From assembly GCA_947044405.1 (NCBI GenBank), contig CAMRHE010000655.1:62001-126000 (forward strand): a DNA stretch of 64,000 nt, written 5' to 3'. The stretch comes from Leptodactylus fallax (taxonomy: Eukaryota; Chordata; Amphibia; Anura; Leptodactylidae). Made by a program: the position numbers and the translations under genes. The first letter of the stretch is position 1, and every line of letters begins with the position of its first letter. Below, piece by piece: positions 35,369 to 47,132 of the stretch. The notes beneath the pieces were generated by a model. That model was given only the letters and a program-made list of their open reading frames with translations, searched no databases and was not told where the DNA came from.

Positions 35369-36499
35369 AAGTGCTCATTTTTTACCAGCGGTGGGCGGGC
35401 AGTGAGGGGTGAGTATGGCTCTCTATGCTCACCACTCTTAGTACTGTCCACTCCTTCCCTGCTGCTGGTGCTGCTCTGGTGTAAGTAGTGGTGTCAGAGC
35501 ATAAGGAAAGAAGATTCTCAAGAGCAGAAAGTACTGAGAAGCATATTCACTGGTTACTTCTGGGGCCTATGATATGTGGGGGCTGGGTCCATAATATGAG
35601 GGCATTATATTTAGTACATCCCTGGAAAAGATAATCAGAGAACACACATGCTGATTGGTAAGAAGGGTGATCGCTTCTGTTTCCCCCCCAGTGGATGGAG
35701 ACGTAGGAGGTGGGGAGGTGATAGTACCAGGATGTGACCCCTCTTCCTGCTCTCACTTACAGCCCCCCACCCTTACCTTACAGACACATACAACCAGGAG
35801 GTAGAACATTTTGTGTTCCCCGACTTCTAAAATGAGCGTTTCACACTAAATATTGCACCTTGAGCTTGGATCATGGTATTAATATAAGCTAAGTTTCTTG
35901 GTGCAGTTATAGTCCAGCTATGGATGCCTATGACATATGTCTTTAGCAGTGGAATACGGTAATTCAGGTCTCATGATCTGTTCCAGCACTTATGCCCTTC
36001 GGACTAATGGCAAGCACATTCACCACCACATGACATCCTAGTGTTATTAATAGTAACACATGAGGCATATCACGGGGGCATTATTATGTAGCCTACACGT
36101 CTATGAGCCCTCTTATTCATTCAGTGCACATGCTTCCCCACAAGCTTTACTTCTTTAAAAAGGGTTTCTCCCCTGGAAACAATTGGTGCTATTTCTGCTA
36201 GGGGGCAGGCTTTTTTGCCATGTTGTCTCTTGTGAAAGTAAATTGTTGTTCCTGTGATCCTCTGTACTATTACGACACAGCCATGGCTGTTGGTCCAGGA
36301 ACTGGAGTCACAGGGAGTCCTTGGAATAGAACACTTGGGGTTTTTAACTATTGGGACACAAAACTTTCTGCACCTTCTGATTCAGTGTATTAAGCAACTG
36401 TTCACATGGTGGATTGTGTAAGTGATTTACAATCAACGGACTGTGGTGGAATGTGAGGCCGTGTGTGGCAAAATGAAATCTCTCAAAAATTGCAGTGAA
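35369..36499. other. Flank of the minisatellite, no gene
   Basis: 35517-35555 repeats the 'ctcaagagcagaaagtactgagaagcatattcactggtta' interruption found inside the array. The rest is unassigned. Confidence 0.4.
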
Positions 36500-36769
36500 G
36501 CAGAAGGATCTCCACCAGAACCCAGTATATCAACCCAGCCTGGCAGATAGATAGGTTATGGTCACCTGAATCAAATGGTGTTTTCCCCTTGTAAATCGCT
36601 GACTCCCTTGCCAAGATATTGCTTTTTTCCTGTGGAAATAAGGGAGTTGTCATTGCTCCAAAGAGCTAATTTGCATTTTGACAAAAAGTCACTTATTCAC
36701 AAGGGGAAAACACTGTTTTGTTAACCTATCTATCTGCAGGGCTGTGTTCTGGTGACAGACTCCCTTTAA
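36500..36769. mobile_element. MITE related to 12941-13495
   Basis: It shares 'ccagaacccagtatatcaaccca...gcagatagataggtta' and the right end 'gttctggtgacagactccctttaa' with the element at 12941-13495. Inner arms 'ttttccccttgtaaa' and 'cacaaggggaaaac' are complementary. The left TTAA is lost. Confidence 0.65.
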
Positions 36770-37350
36770 GTGGCCCATTCCCTGCCTCTGCTCTCCCAGC
36801 ACCCCATCCCTACCCAAACTGACTGTACTCGGGACCTACTGCTTCATCACAAGTTTGAGGAGTGAAAAACAACAATAGTTTATTGTAGAATGAGGAGGAA
36901 AGAAGGATCCATGAGTGTGCCCATCCAGCTGGTCAGTGAGATGTCCTGCTCAAACGTCCTGGCACCTCTAGAGTCACACTCTTTCATCTCTATCACAGGT
37001 AGCGCTGCTAGCAATGGGCACAAACTTTTAGGATAGCATACATAAGGCACATTGACCTGCCCTTTAAAGGATTTTTGCAGGCTTATCTTTAGCATTGACC
37101 ATCCACTGAAGATCAGCAGGGATACAACACTCACAAATCTGCTATTGCAACAGTAATGATCCATATCACAGACCACGTGATGTCAAGCTCATCGGTCACA
37201 TGGCCTGTTTGCAGCTCCACCCCAGTGTATTTGCAGGTTAGTTTCACTGTGGTGAGTATATGTGTAAGGTGGCTATATAGATATTAGCGAATGTAATGCA
37301 TAACCTGTGATGGAACTGCCTGTCTCACAATACTTTCCCCACACACCTAA
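36770..37350. other. No recognised feature
   Basis: I see no gene or bounded repeat. Confidence 0.3.
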
Positions 37351-37895
37351 AAAGCCACGATGCATTACCCAAGTATCACCCTGACCCTAAGCACACAGCT
37401 AAAATAACAAAGGAGCAGCTTCGGAACAACTCTGTGACCATTCCTGACTGGCCCAGCCAGAGCCCTGACCTCAACCCAATTGAGCATCTCTGGAGAGACC
37501 TGAAAATGGCTCCACCAACGTTCACCATCCAACCTGACGGAACTGGAGAGGATCTGCAAGGAAGAATGGCCGAGGATCCCCAAATCCAGATGTGAGAAAC
37601 TTGTTGCATCATTCCCAAGAAGACTCATGGCTGTACTAGCTCAAAAGGAAGGGGCTTCTACTCAATACTGAGCAAAGGGTCTGAATACTTATGACCATGT
37701 GAGATTTCAGTTTTTCTTTTTTAATAAATTTGCATAAATATCTACATTTCTGTTTTTTTCTGTCAAGATGGGGTGCTGAGTGTACATTAATGAGAAATAA
37801 AATGAACTTTTTTGCTTTTAGCAAATGGCTGCAATGAAACAAAGAGTGAAAAATTTAAAGGGGTCTGAATACTTTCCGTACCCACTGTATATCCA
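37351..37895 (+). mobile_element. Tc1/mariner remnant (3' part)
   Basis: The + strand carries a decayed transposase C-terminus with the catalytic-region sequence [16 protein letters not shown] at about 37448-37495, then stops. The AT-rich 3' flank follows, with 'gggtctgaatacttatgacc' and its near copy 'ggggtctgaatactttccgt' at the right end. The 5' two-thirds is missing. Confidence 0.8.
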
Positions 37896-40498
37896 CTTCA
37901 GTCCAATGGCTGGATATACCAGCGTTAAGATCTTACTGAGTGCATATAGCAGTGGGAACAGATCTCGGGGACTTCACATGTCAAATACCTATGAAGGAGC
38001 TATAAATATAATATGTAGAATAACATCTTGACCCTTCCATGAATTAAATCACACTTCTCCATAATTTCCAAACTGTATCATCCACGATGTGTCATATTAA
38101 CATTATTAAAAGCCAAAAAATATACTATTTTTTAAAAAATTTAAAATTCTACTTGTGGTATTTTTACCTTCCAATCCATTCGTGAACTGGTACAAGTTAT
38201 CAGCCATCACCACATTCTGTTAGAGTCTCATCACTCGTACTGTAAAGAATCCTCACCTATGGCAATACCATAATTCCTCTAGATGTAGAAGATGCCCCTT
38301 TGTCACAATTACAGTCCGCAGTATAAAGAGATCAGTGGAGAGATCTCTGTACTGTCTATACATATATTTGTACATTATTAGGTCGCTCCCTAAGACATTT
38401 TTATTCCGAATTGAACCACCCCAAGTTTGATAGTCTGTCTTTATACTCTAATCCAACCATCCCCTTAGATGTGGTCACCGCCTCTGCACCCGCTTTACTT
38501 CTATGTCCTACCTATATACAGGTGCAGTCTGGCAAAACCACTTTCACATCCGTTGCACTCTGCACGTCTTCCATGTATACACATATCCCAGCCCTCAGCC
38601 ACTGATCAGACACCAAATTTTGGTTTCTATCTTTCTCTAGTCTCATGATGCCTTAGCACAGCATCACATGGGCAGCTAAAGACAGCACCATCTGTGCCTG
38701 GCAGGGAACAGAGTAAATCTCCTTCCCTCTATATCACAGGTGACATTATAGTCCTTCCCTTGCTTCGTATTTTTGAGCCAAACCCAGGAGTGGCTACAAA
38801 AGGAATGGGAAATATAAAGAAAGCTCTTCTACTGCTCCTTTCTGCAACGTAATAAGAAGCTTCTCCTCAATGTGTTTTCCCATCTCAACAACAGAAGCGT
38901 GGCGCTCAGCCAGAATGACCATCAGCTTCTTGGTCAGATCAAGGCCCTTCAACTCGGATTGGCCCGCTGGACCTTCAATGCAGTAGTAATGTATACAGTA
39001 TATTTCCCGGATCTGTGTCTCTAGATGGTCCTCACAGAGGTCTACAGAGAATTCCTTCTTTATTCTCTGACAAGCATGGTCACCGTGGGGCCGTATACTA
39101 ACACATTTGTACCTTAAATCATGTCCTATTTTTTATATATATATTTTTATTTTATTTTATTATTATATTATATTTTATTTAATAAGACAGGGCTCCAATG
39201 TAGTTGTAGAAGACTCTTACATGACGATTAAGAGTAATTTCACACGACCGGAGGTACAAAACAGCTGTGAAAAACATCCCATTTTTCAAGGTTGCCTTGC
39301 CCCCAGGGGCACCAGTTTTCACAGATCTTCCATATATTTGAGTGTATGGAAGAATCTGGGAAAAACGTAGAAAAATGTAACAGACTGACATAGGTCATGT
39401 TCTAACAGTCATGTGAACAGCCCCCATTTGCTTGAATTTGAGAGACCACACACGACCACTATTTACAGTGTGAATACAGCTTAATGGAACGTTTGCATGT
39501 CATAACAGAGTCTGAGAGAAGTCAGCTGCTTAGATGAGCCCATGGCTGTTGAATGTAAACACATAACCCATGACTGAAACAAACACATAACTCATGACTG
39601 GTGTTTGTTTCAGAGAACTCTCTCTGAGAATCCTAGATTTACATACCAGATAAGCTCTTGACACAATTATTGCTTATTCATGGCTCCTCTTATCACCGAG
39701 TTAGGAGGTACACTTAAAGGTTCCCAGTTTCATACATATATTTTTTGACACCTTGTTGTTGGGTAAAGTTTGAAGTTCACATCTGTACTGGAGTCTGCGT
39801 CACAATGTGCGCCCGAATTTGGTGGTCCTGCAGGGGACCCGAACAGATAGGCAAACGCTAGTGTGAACCTATCGTAATCTTGCTATGGAAAAATTCAACT
39901 TTCATCCCAAATACAAAATTAGCCATTCGTTCCTTCAGGACGGGCCACACCTACTACATCACCCATTTCCTTTATGGTCACCACCCAGTGTTACCCCCAA
40001 AACAAAGAAAAACCATGTCCCATGGACTGCGATCACAATAAGAAGACTGTGCATCAGCGGGCATCTGCCGGGATAGTGCAGTGGATATCAGGAAAGGGTT
40101 AATATTACAGATTGTGAAGATCAAAAAGTAAACATGCTATTGTGTGTGATAATTTTTTATATATTTTCTATTCTATAAACATAGAAATGTAAGGTTTGTG
40201 TGACTTCTATACCTCACCATTTACATCATGCTAAGATCCATGCTGTAGGGATGATATACAAGCCTGCCTCATTGTAACCCCACCCCCCCCCGGACGATGG
40301 AGGTCGCATTTCCCATCCCACATGAATCAGCACCCAGTTTTCCCTTTCAGTAGCAAAATGCTCGTAAGATTTCTAGGTTAAGAAGGAGTGTGTGTTTTAG
40401 GATTTCCTTCCTTTACACTGACTCAGCTTTGGTGCAGTGTAAAGCAAATAAAAAAAAAAATAAAAAATACAAAGTCATCACTTTAATGAAATTCTCTA
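37896..40498. other. No gene; repeat fragments
   Basis: A piece of the 'aacccaggagtggc' foldback family is at 38775-38860 and an AT-rich run at 39122-39182. No coding exon is recognised. Confidence 0.35.
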
Positions 40499-40638
40499 TT
40501 TCTCGTCTACTTCACTGGGGGACACAGCACCATGGGTATAGACCTGGTCACTAGGAGACAAGACACTAGGGAAAAGAAAGCTGTTGGCTCCGCCTCCAGG
40601 CTATACCCTGCCACAGCCATTGTGCATGAATCAGTTTG
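40499..40638 (+). repeat. DIRS left terminal inverted repeat
   Basis: 'cactgggggacacagcaccatgggtatag...agacaagacactagg...ctataccctgcc' is repeated in inverse at 46177-46311. Confidence 0.9.
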
Positions 40639-42990
40639 AAACCTAGTGTCATAGGAGGCAGACACGACCTGACTCAGGTCTTCTGTCTTGCATCGTTTTT
40701 ATTTTTACCTTTCTTTCAGGTGCAGGGGGTAGTCAGCGTGTACGCCACACTAGTCATACCCTCCTGCGGGCGCAGCGCTCTGCAAAAGAGAAGCTTCGCC
40801 GGTCACCCAGTCCCCACTCACCATTCGCCGCACCCCCGAAAGCGGCCGGAGTACCGGTGACCTCACTCCCACATGCGAGGTCCTACCGAGGGGGTGACCC
40901 TGCGGCGCCTGAAGATGCCAGACTGGTGAGTATGAGAAGAATAGAAGGCAGGTGAGTATGAAAGTTACCTCAGCCCTTCTCCATCTCCCCTTCAGGCCCT
41001 CTCCACCTCCCCTCAGCCCCTCTGTGCCAACAATAGTATGGGTCCTGTTTAGCGGTGGCATCACAGGGTTCCCCAGAACTGGGCCTTAAATTTAAGTAAA
41101 TAAGCCCCTTTTTTCTGGGACGTTTTTGGGCTTTCTGGTCGCTCCTACCGAGCGGCCCCCGTCGGGGGGGGCACCCGGCCCCCCCCCCCCCGCTCGTGTG
41201 GGGACCCCCTTTCCTGGCCCCCCCGGTACCTTTTCCCAGGCCTCCGCGGAACCTCCGGAGTTCGCGGTCGCGCCGCCGACGGTGCCTCGCGGTCGGCCGC
41301 GTTCAACGCGAGTCCGAGGCCTGGCCGGGAACTAGGCCGCAACGGGACCGTCCCTTTCCCGGGCTTTTCTGGTACCCAGACTCCGCCTAGGGCCTTCCAT
41401 TGGCCAGGGGGCTGTCCTGGCAAGCCATCCAGCCTGCCCAGTAGCTACTGAGCATGTATTTACCAGGGGAAGAGCTTTGCTCTCCTCATATTCTCTTTTA
41501 TTTATTTATTTATTGGCTTATTTTTTGGCTTATTTATTGGCTTGCTGGGACAGCAGGGATTCTTACTCTCCTCCCAGTTCCCTGGGAGACATTGCTCCTG
41601 CGGAACCCTTGATGCAGCAGTTTGTGAGCGGCCATCTTTTTCAGTCTGGTAAGCTAACCCCCTGGGTTACCCCTAATTTCCTTGGGCTCCCTCTCTCACC
41701 CTCCGGCCCCTCTGGTTGCGTCACGTTTTTATACGTGCACCCGCTGTATCAAAAACAGTTGCCATGCGGACAGCCCGAGCCCATGTGCTCTCTCTGCCTT
41801 CCGCCTCAGCCAGTCAGGAACCTCCTGGCCCCTCTCCAGTTCTTCCATCTCCCGGATTGGGCGGCCTCCCTAACCTTGGCCATGGTGTCCTTACCAGACT
41901 TAACTAGTCAGTGCTGGAAACTTGGAATGGCTGCTTTCCCAGATCGCCGCTCAGTCGGCTGCTTCTAGGGATCTCCCTGGACACCCTCATAGTTCCCGTC
42001 GCAGCTCCAGGAGCCTCAGAAGGACCAGGAAGTCTTCCTACGTTTCACGGTCCGCCATCCCTTCCTCTGGGTACTCCCCAGATAGGAACTCAGCTCACGG
42101 CTCCACTCCGACAGGCGGATACCTCCCTCCCTCTGCTCGGTCTACTTAACTGGGGACGCCTCTGACTCCGACTCGGAGCTTCAGCTAGGCTCATCTATAT
42201 CTGCTGCTACGCGGGAGTCATCTATGCGATAGAGACCCTACAGATCTCTGAGGACCCGGACTCATCCTCTCAAGTGGACATCTCTTTCTGCCACTGGATG
42301 TTTGATATCATCTTGAGGGCACAGTGACTTCTCCCTGGACCATCCTCTGTCTTCGACTAGGAAATCGGACATCCCTTCCCTTGACCTGTGTGTCTCCAAG
42401 TGGAAGGTGAGCTCGGGCAGTTCTGCCAGGCTATGCTGTGACACATGTCTCTAGCTCTCCCTGGCTGGCAATGATGAACATCCAAGGTAAAGGAAGCAGG
42501 TTGCTCCAGTGGTGCAATCGGTTAGCGCACGGTACTTATATATCAGTAACTAGTGAGTGCAAGCTGGCCTGTCTTGACATCTTGTCAGCGAGCCGCCCCA
42601 TGTGTCCCTTCCTATCACTAAGAGCCTCCCACGGTGGATCCCATGATAGCTAGGCTCTCCAAGGCTTCTAGTCTGCCTTCAGCGGACTGTGCCTACCTCA
42701 GTGATCCCTCTGAGTGAGATCGGATCGCTTCTGTTGTATTGTTTGCAATGCAGAACTGATACATTGCATTGTCCTAAATGCTGGCTATTGTATTGCTGCA
42801 AGAAGGAGGCTTCCCCCACCAGGGTGGCCTTCGTAGTGGCTGGTTTCTCCCTGCGGCTCTCCTTTGCTGCCTTTTGGGTCATCAAGGCCTTCTTTTTCTG
42901 GGCCAAACAGCTTCAGTCAAACCTCCCTGATGCAGTTTCCCTTCAGCCGCTCATCTCTGATATTCTGAACGCTTCCCAATAACTAGAGAT
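40639..42990 (+). pseudogene. DIRS 5' (gag-like) region, decayed
   Basis: No continuous frame. Proline-rich G/C-rich sequence at 41130-41420 and fragments such as LPSADCAYLSDP (near 42680) suggest the remains of the first DIRS ORF. A tRNA-like sequence lies at 42503. Function is inferred from position only. Confidence 0.4.
42503..42571 (+). pseudogene. tRNA-Ile(UAU)-like sequence, 3' part decayed
   Basis: The first 38 bases (gctccagtggtgcaatcggt, then tagcgcacggtacttata) match a vertebrate tRNA-Ile-UAU 5' half as I remember it, except for two changes at former CpGs. They cover the acceptor strand, D-arm with pol III A-box, and anticodon loop with TAT. A partly intron-like stretch and a weak B-box-like 'gagtgcaagctgg' follow. 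The 3' anticodon arm and the acceptor complement are missing, so it cannot fold into a tRNA. It is embedded in the DIRS element. Confidence 0.6.
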
Positions 42991-44650
42991 GCCGCCCAAA
43001 TCTGCTAAGGCGGCCGCCAATGCAGTGATTATCCGCCATACCGTTTGGATTCGTTGTGGAATAGTGGGTCCGCCTCCAAGAAAGCGAACGCAGCTCTTCT
43101 CCCTTTCCAGGTCGTCCTGGGCCAAATTTTTTGTTAAGGGCGTTGAGAAGCTTATCCCTGAGGCCACGGGGGAATAGATTCTTCCTCCCTCAGAGGCGTC
43201 CTATGTGTCAGCCGTTCTCCTGCTCCAGAAAGCTTCTTTCAAGTCCAGGCCTCCCTGGCGGTTCTGCACCATGTCGTCCAGGTCTTCCTCTTCCTAGCCT
43301 CCTCGGCATGAAGTTTTTTCCCCTCTCTGGGCATCTCAAATGGCGGGACGTCTGGGGGCCTGGGCCTGAGAGGCGGTGTCGTCCAGCTACTCCAGTTTTC
43401 GCTGGAGTCTCTTTGCCTTCCCTATGTCGGACAATCCAGGCTGTCTCCAATCTCCAGCGGCAGGGAGTCAGCGTCCCTGTTCCCATTTCAGAGTGTATCC
43501 TGGGTTACTATTCCTACCTGTTCTCCATTCGCCTAGAAGGACGGCTTCCTCTGTCCCATCATGGACCTGAAAGGGCTCCACAGGTTCTTCCATGCCTGCA
43601 GGCTCCATTGTAGTCTATGCAGTTTGTGGTGGCATCCCAGGAGATGGGTGAATTCTTCGTCCATCTACATCATCGCGCTGTGCCATCAGCGGTTTCTTCG
43701 TTTTGCGGTGGATCCTTGACCTTTCCAGTTGTCTCTCTCTCCCCTTCAGGCTGGCCTCTGCCACCGGGGTTTTTTTTTCCTCAGTGATGGCGTCTCTCAT
43801 GGCCATCCTCTGCGTCAGAGGTGCTGCCGTGTTTCCAGACTTGGACGACCTCCTGGTGAAGCCCTCAATGAGGATGTCTCGTGTCCTCTAAGCACATGGA
43901 ATCCGGGACATGATCCTCTGCTCGCTCCAGGGTGTGATTCTCCCTCCGGAGGCCAAGATCCTGAGTGTCCCACCTTCGGAGGTACTCTCCTTGCTCTCTT
44001 TGAATCGGCATGTGGGTCTTGCGCACGATCGCCTCAACCTTCTAGGCTGTACCTTTTATTCACTCTGTCGTTCTCTCCTCTTGAAGATTACGGCCTGCTG
44101 GGACAAATCTCCGGACAGCCTCATCTGCTTGGTTCTCTTTCCACCTTGGTTCACTGAGAGATTCTTTAGTGTATCTCCTCCCCAGGAATTTCTCAAGGGA
44201 AGTCCTTCTTCCCCTCTGTTGGTAGGTGATTCCCACTGCCGCCAATTTCCCCGGCTGGGGAGTGGTCCTCGATGCTTTGATTGTTCAGGGCCTGTGGTCC
44301 AGGGCAGATTCCTCCCTCTGGTTCAACCTGCTGGATCCCAGGGCTATCTTATTTGCCCTTACTCCTTGGACCTCTCTTCTCCAAGGACATCTGTCACAGT
44401 CCAGACTGACCTCTCCTCCATGGTCGCCTACTTGAACCCTCAGCGGGGCACCAGGAGCCGTGCGGCCTTACTAGAAGCCTCACAATTTCTTCCTTGGGTG
44501 GAGCGCCTTGTTCCAGCTCTTTCGGTGGTCAACCTTTTTTCTGGCGTGGACCACTGGGAGGCAGACTACTTGAGTCGAGAAAATATTGCTCCGGGCGAGG
44601 GTCGCTTTATCTGCAGATCTTCCATCCACTGTGCTCCCGCTGTGGCGTGA
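42990..44650 (+). pseudogene. DIRS reverse transcriptase / RNase H, decayed
   Basis: Fragments in shifting frames give the DIRS RT-RH order. 'VPVPISECILGYYS' comes near 43480, then 'FRLASATGVFFSSVMASLMAIL' with the RT catalytic box reading FPDLDDLLVK (normally YLDD) at about 43750-43870. RNase H sequence follows ('AYLNPQRGTRSRAAL' and 'DHWEADYLSRE', about 44430-44580). Multiple stops and frameshifts; the aromatic residue of the RT box is changed. Not functional. Confidence 0.75.
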
Positions 44651-44959
44651 CAAACGTCGACCTTTTTAGCCTCCGCCGGAACCACAAGGTCCCCGGCTAA
44701 ATTGCCAGGCCTTTGGATCCTCAAACCATCACCGCTGGCGCTCTTGTAAGTTCGGTTTTTCACTTCCTCTTCTCCCTTGGGTCCTCCAGAATCTCAAGAT
44801 GAAGGGGGTTCAAGCTATCCTGGTGGCACCAGATTGGCCCTGCCGGGTCTGGTATGTGGATCTCATGTTCCTGTTGGCGGATGCTCCTGGCCTCTTCCTC
44901 TGCTGGTCAACTTTCTGTCTCAAGGACTGCTGTTCCATCCCACCTTGACTCAGCTGCGT

Positions 44960-45930
44960 TCACAGCGTGGCTGTTGAATCCGAGGTTTGAGGCGTCGTGG
45001 TTTTTTTCGGAGTTTGTTATTCTAACATACTCAAGGCCCGGAAATTCCAGATAGCTTAGATCTGCCATCAAACGTGGAAGGCTTACGTCCACCGTTGGAA
45101 GAGTAATGATTCTCATCGGATCTTCTCCAGTCTGGTCTGGATCAAGGTCTTAGTCTTCTTTCTTTTTAAAAGACTTTCCTACAGGAGTGCCACGCTGTGC
45201 TCCTTTGGAACCCTTGGATCCGTGGGATCTTAACCTCGTCTTTAAGGTGCTTCAGGTTCTCCCCTTCGAGCCTATGATATCCGTTTTTTTGCCTTCTGTC
45301 CTGGTAGAATGAGTTTCTGGTGGCCATTACTTCCATCCTCAGGGGTCCCGAATTGGCTGCCCTTTTTTTCGGCAGCCTCCCTTTCTGGTCCTCCACAAGG
45401 ATAAGGTTTTCCTCTGTCTGCCAGTCTTTTTTTCTTAGGGTGTTTTTCCTGCTTCCACATCGAGGACTTGGTCTTGCCCTCTTTCTGCTCGGTCCCCAGG
45501 CGTCCATGTGAGTGCTTGCTCTTCCCTGCCCGGTTGTTGCCCGGGCGATTTACATGTATACTGTCCCTCATGGATCCTTTCTCTTGTTCGGACGCTTTGC
45601 TCATTCTCCCTGAGTGCCCTTGCCAGGGCCTTCCTGCTTCCAGAGCTCCTATCTTCCGATGGCTTTGGTCTGAGATTAGGGAGACCTATCGGTTTAAGAG
45701 TAAGGCTCTGCCTTCTCGTGTGACGGCTCTCTCCTCTAGAGCTGTTGGAGTTCCCGGGGCCTCCGGCATCAGGCTTTTGCTTCCCAGGTCTGTAAGTATC
45801 CCACTGGGCCTCCATCCTCTTTCTCTAAGTTTCACCAGATCCATTCTGTGGCCTCTGCTGATGCCAATTTTGGTTGTAAGTTTCTGGAAGCGGCTGAGCG
45901 TTAAGGGTTTGCATGGCAGTGTTATTCCCA
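44960..45930 (+). pseudogene. DIRS tyrosine recombinase-like region, decayed
   Basis: Fragments follow the place and rough wording of the DIRS recombinase: a C-terminal 'LLNPRFEASWFFSEFV' linker, a 'RPGNSR-LRSAIKRGR' core-binding-like part near 45040-45090, and serine/leucine-rich segments to 45930. Catalytic Arg/His/Tyr residues cannot be assigned with confidence. The call rests mainly on its place between RNase H and the internal complementary region. Confidence 0.5.
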
Positions 45931-45953
45931 CCCTCTGGGACTGCTTTAGGACA

Positions 45954-46053
45954 TCCCATGGTGCTGTGTCCCCCAGTGAAGTAGACGAGAAAGTGGGATT
46001 TTTGTGTACTCACCGTAAAATCCTTTTCTCGTTGTATTCACTGGGGGACACAG
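45954..46053. repeat. DIRS internal complementary region (circle-junction sequence)
   Basis: 'ccccagtgaagtagacgagaaa' (inverse of the left end) runs directly into 'gtgggatttttgtgtactcaccgtaaaatcc...cactgggggacac' (inverse of the right end). This internal copy of the joined termini is the template thought to guide circularisation of DIRS cDNA. Confidence 0.9.
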
Positions 46054-46176
46054 ATCCCTCCCTTGTTTTTTTCAGTGTTCTTGCCCGAACTGTGTTGGTT
46101 CCTTTTCGGGTTCAGGCATTGTTGGTGGTTGTTGGTTCCATGTTCCTTTGTGTCTCTCTCTCCTACTGGTACGGTA

Positions 46177-46351
46177 CAAACTGATTCATGCACAGTGGCT
46201 GTGGCAGGGTATAGCCTGGAGGCAGAGCCAACAGCTTTCTTTTCCCTAGTGTCTTGTCTCCTAGTGACCAGGTCTATACCCATGGTGCTGTGTCCCCCAG
46301 TGAATACAACAAGAAAAGGATTTTACGGTGAGTACACAAAAATCCCACTTT
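46177..46351 (-). repeat. DIRS right terminal inverted repeat
   Basis: Inverse of 40499-40638 plus an extra outer 36 nt ('ggattttacggtgagtacacaaaaatccc') that is also found in the internal complementary region. Confidence 0.9.
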
Positions 46352-46838
46352 TTAGAGTGCAGTCAGCTTGAACACTATGTAAAACTGAGCAATGGAATTG
46401 TTTGTGCAGTATATGGTAGTCATAATAGACTGGTGCTGCCTTTTGTTATTTCAGTCATTTTAATTATAAGGTGTGTCTCCACAACCAAGCCTGTTTTACA
46501 ACAACAACTATAGTAATTAAATATAAATTAGCAAGTAATATTCACGCTGAAAACATTTCCAAGTACTGTGTATCAGTCAGGAAAACCTGCTGCACTATTT
46601 ATCTATAAGATAGATGGGGCCAATGAGTTGACTCAGTGTCATGTGACAAGCACGTGCTATGATCAGTCACACAATGATTAAAGGCTCACGTGACATCAGC
46701 ATGACAAGTCACGTTAAACATTTTCAAATACACATTGCCCAGACACAGACCAGCTCCACGTGAGTCAGATATTGTGGGCCATGTTCCAGAACAGACAGCT
46801 CACCTTCCTGATATACATTTTTCCGAGTCCAAGCAGAA

Positions 46839-46839
46839 C

Positions 46840-46868
<29 letters not shown>
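46839..46868. repeat. Poly-A run
   Basis: About 29 consecutive A on the + strand. It lies just beyond the birc2 polyadenylation signal; on the birc2 strand it is poly-T, so it is not that gene's tail. Confidence 0.9.
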
Positions 46869-46872
<4 letters not shown>

Positions 46873-46897
46873 GAAAACGGATCAACACTTAATTGGA

Positions 46898-46903
46898 TTT
46901 ATT
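46898..46903 (-). promoter_or_regulatory. birc2: Polyadenylation signal AATAAA (birc2)
   Basis: AATAAA on the - strand starts 35 nt after the birc2 stop codon. It would give an unusually short 3'UTR. Longer alternatives would run into the DIRS element. Confidence 0.5.
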
Positions 46904-46938
46904 TAATCAAGTTCGGAACATTCCAGAACAACCTGGAA

Positions 46939-47132
46939 TTATGAGAGGAAGGTGCGAACTGTGCCCTTGATTATTCCTCTGCAGATTGGACATTTCCGGA
47001 GAGAGGGTGCGCAGTCCTTACAAACTACTAAATGGCCACATGGGATGAACACAATAGAGACTTCTTGGTCCATACAAATTTTACAAGTCCGTTCTTCTTG
47101 TAACCTCCTCAGCTGTTCTTCCATTGGAAGAT
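46939..47132 (-). CDS. birc2: birc2 coding exon 8: RING domain and stop
   Basis: The acceptor is tttttag at 47133. The exon encodes [17 protein letters not shown] and a complete RING finger: C-x2-C, C-G-H, C-x2-C, CPIC. It ends in the conserved hydrophobic tail ...GTVRTFLS followed by TAA at 46939-46941. In cIAPs this RING recruits E2 enzymes and dimerises through the C-terminal tail. All eight zinc ligands are present. Confidence 0.95.

Larger units (their letters stand above)
40499..46351 (+). mobile_element. DIRS-type tyrosine-recombinase retrotransposon, structurally complete, ORFs decayed
   Basis: The element has all structural hallmarks of DIRS: outer inverted repeats (40499-40638 and 46177-46351) and an internal complementary region (45954-46053). 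That internal region is the inverse of the left end joined directly to the inverse of the right end. No target-site duplication is expected or seen. Inside, in order on the + strand, are a G/C-rich gag-like stretch, a decayed RT/RNase H (about 43000-44600) and a recombinase-like region (about 45000-45930). Many stops and frameshifts make it inactive. It lies about 0.5 kb downstream of the birc2 3' end. Confidence 0.85.

Noticed and set aside
41126..41423. Proline-rich ORFs in the GC-rich stretch
   Set aside because: Composition-driven open frames on both strands within the decayed DIRS element; no supported host gene.
45166..45815. Minus-strand ORFs rich in Lys/Arg
   Set aside because: These are shadows of the decayed DIRS recombinase region on the plus strand.
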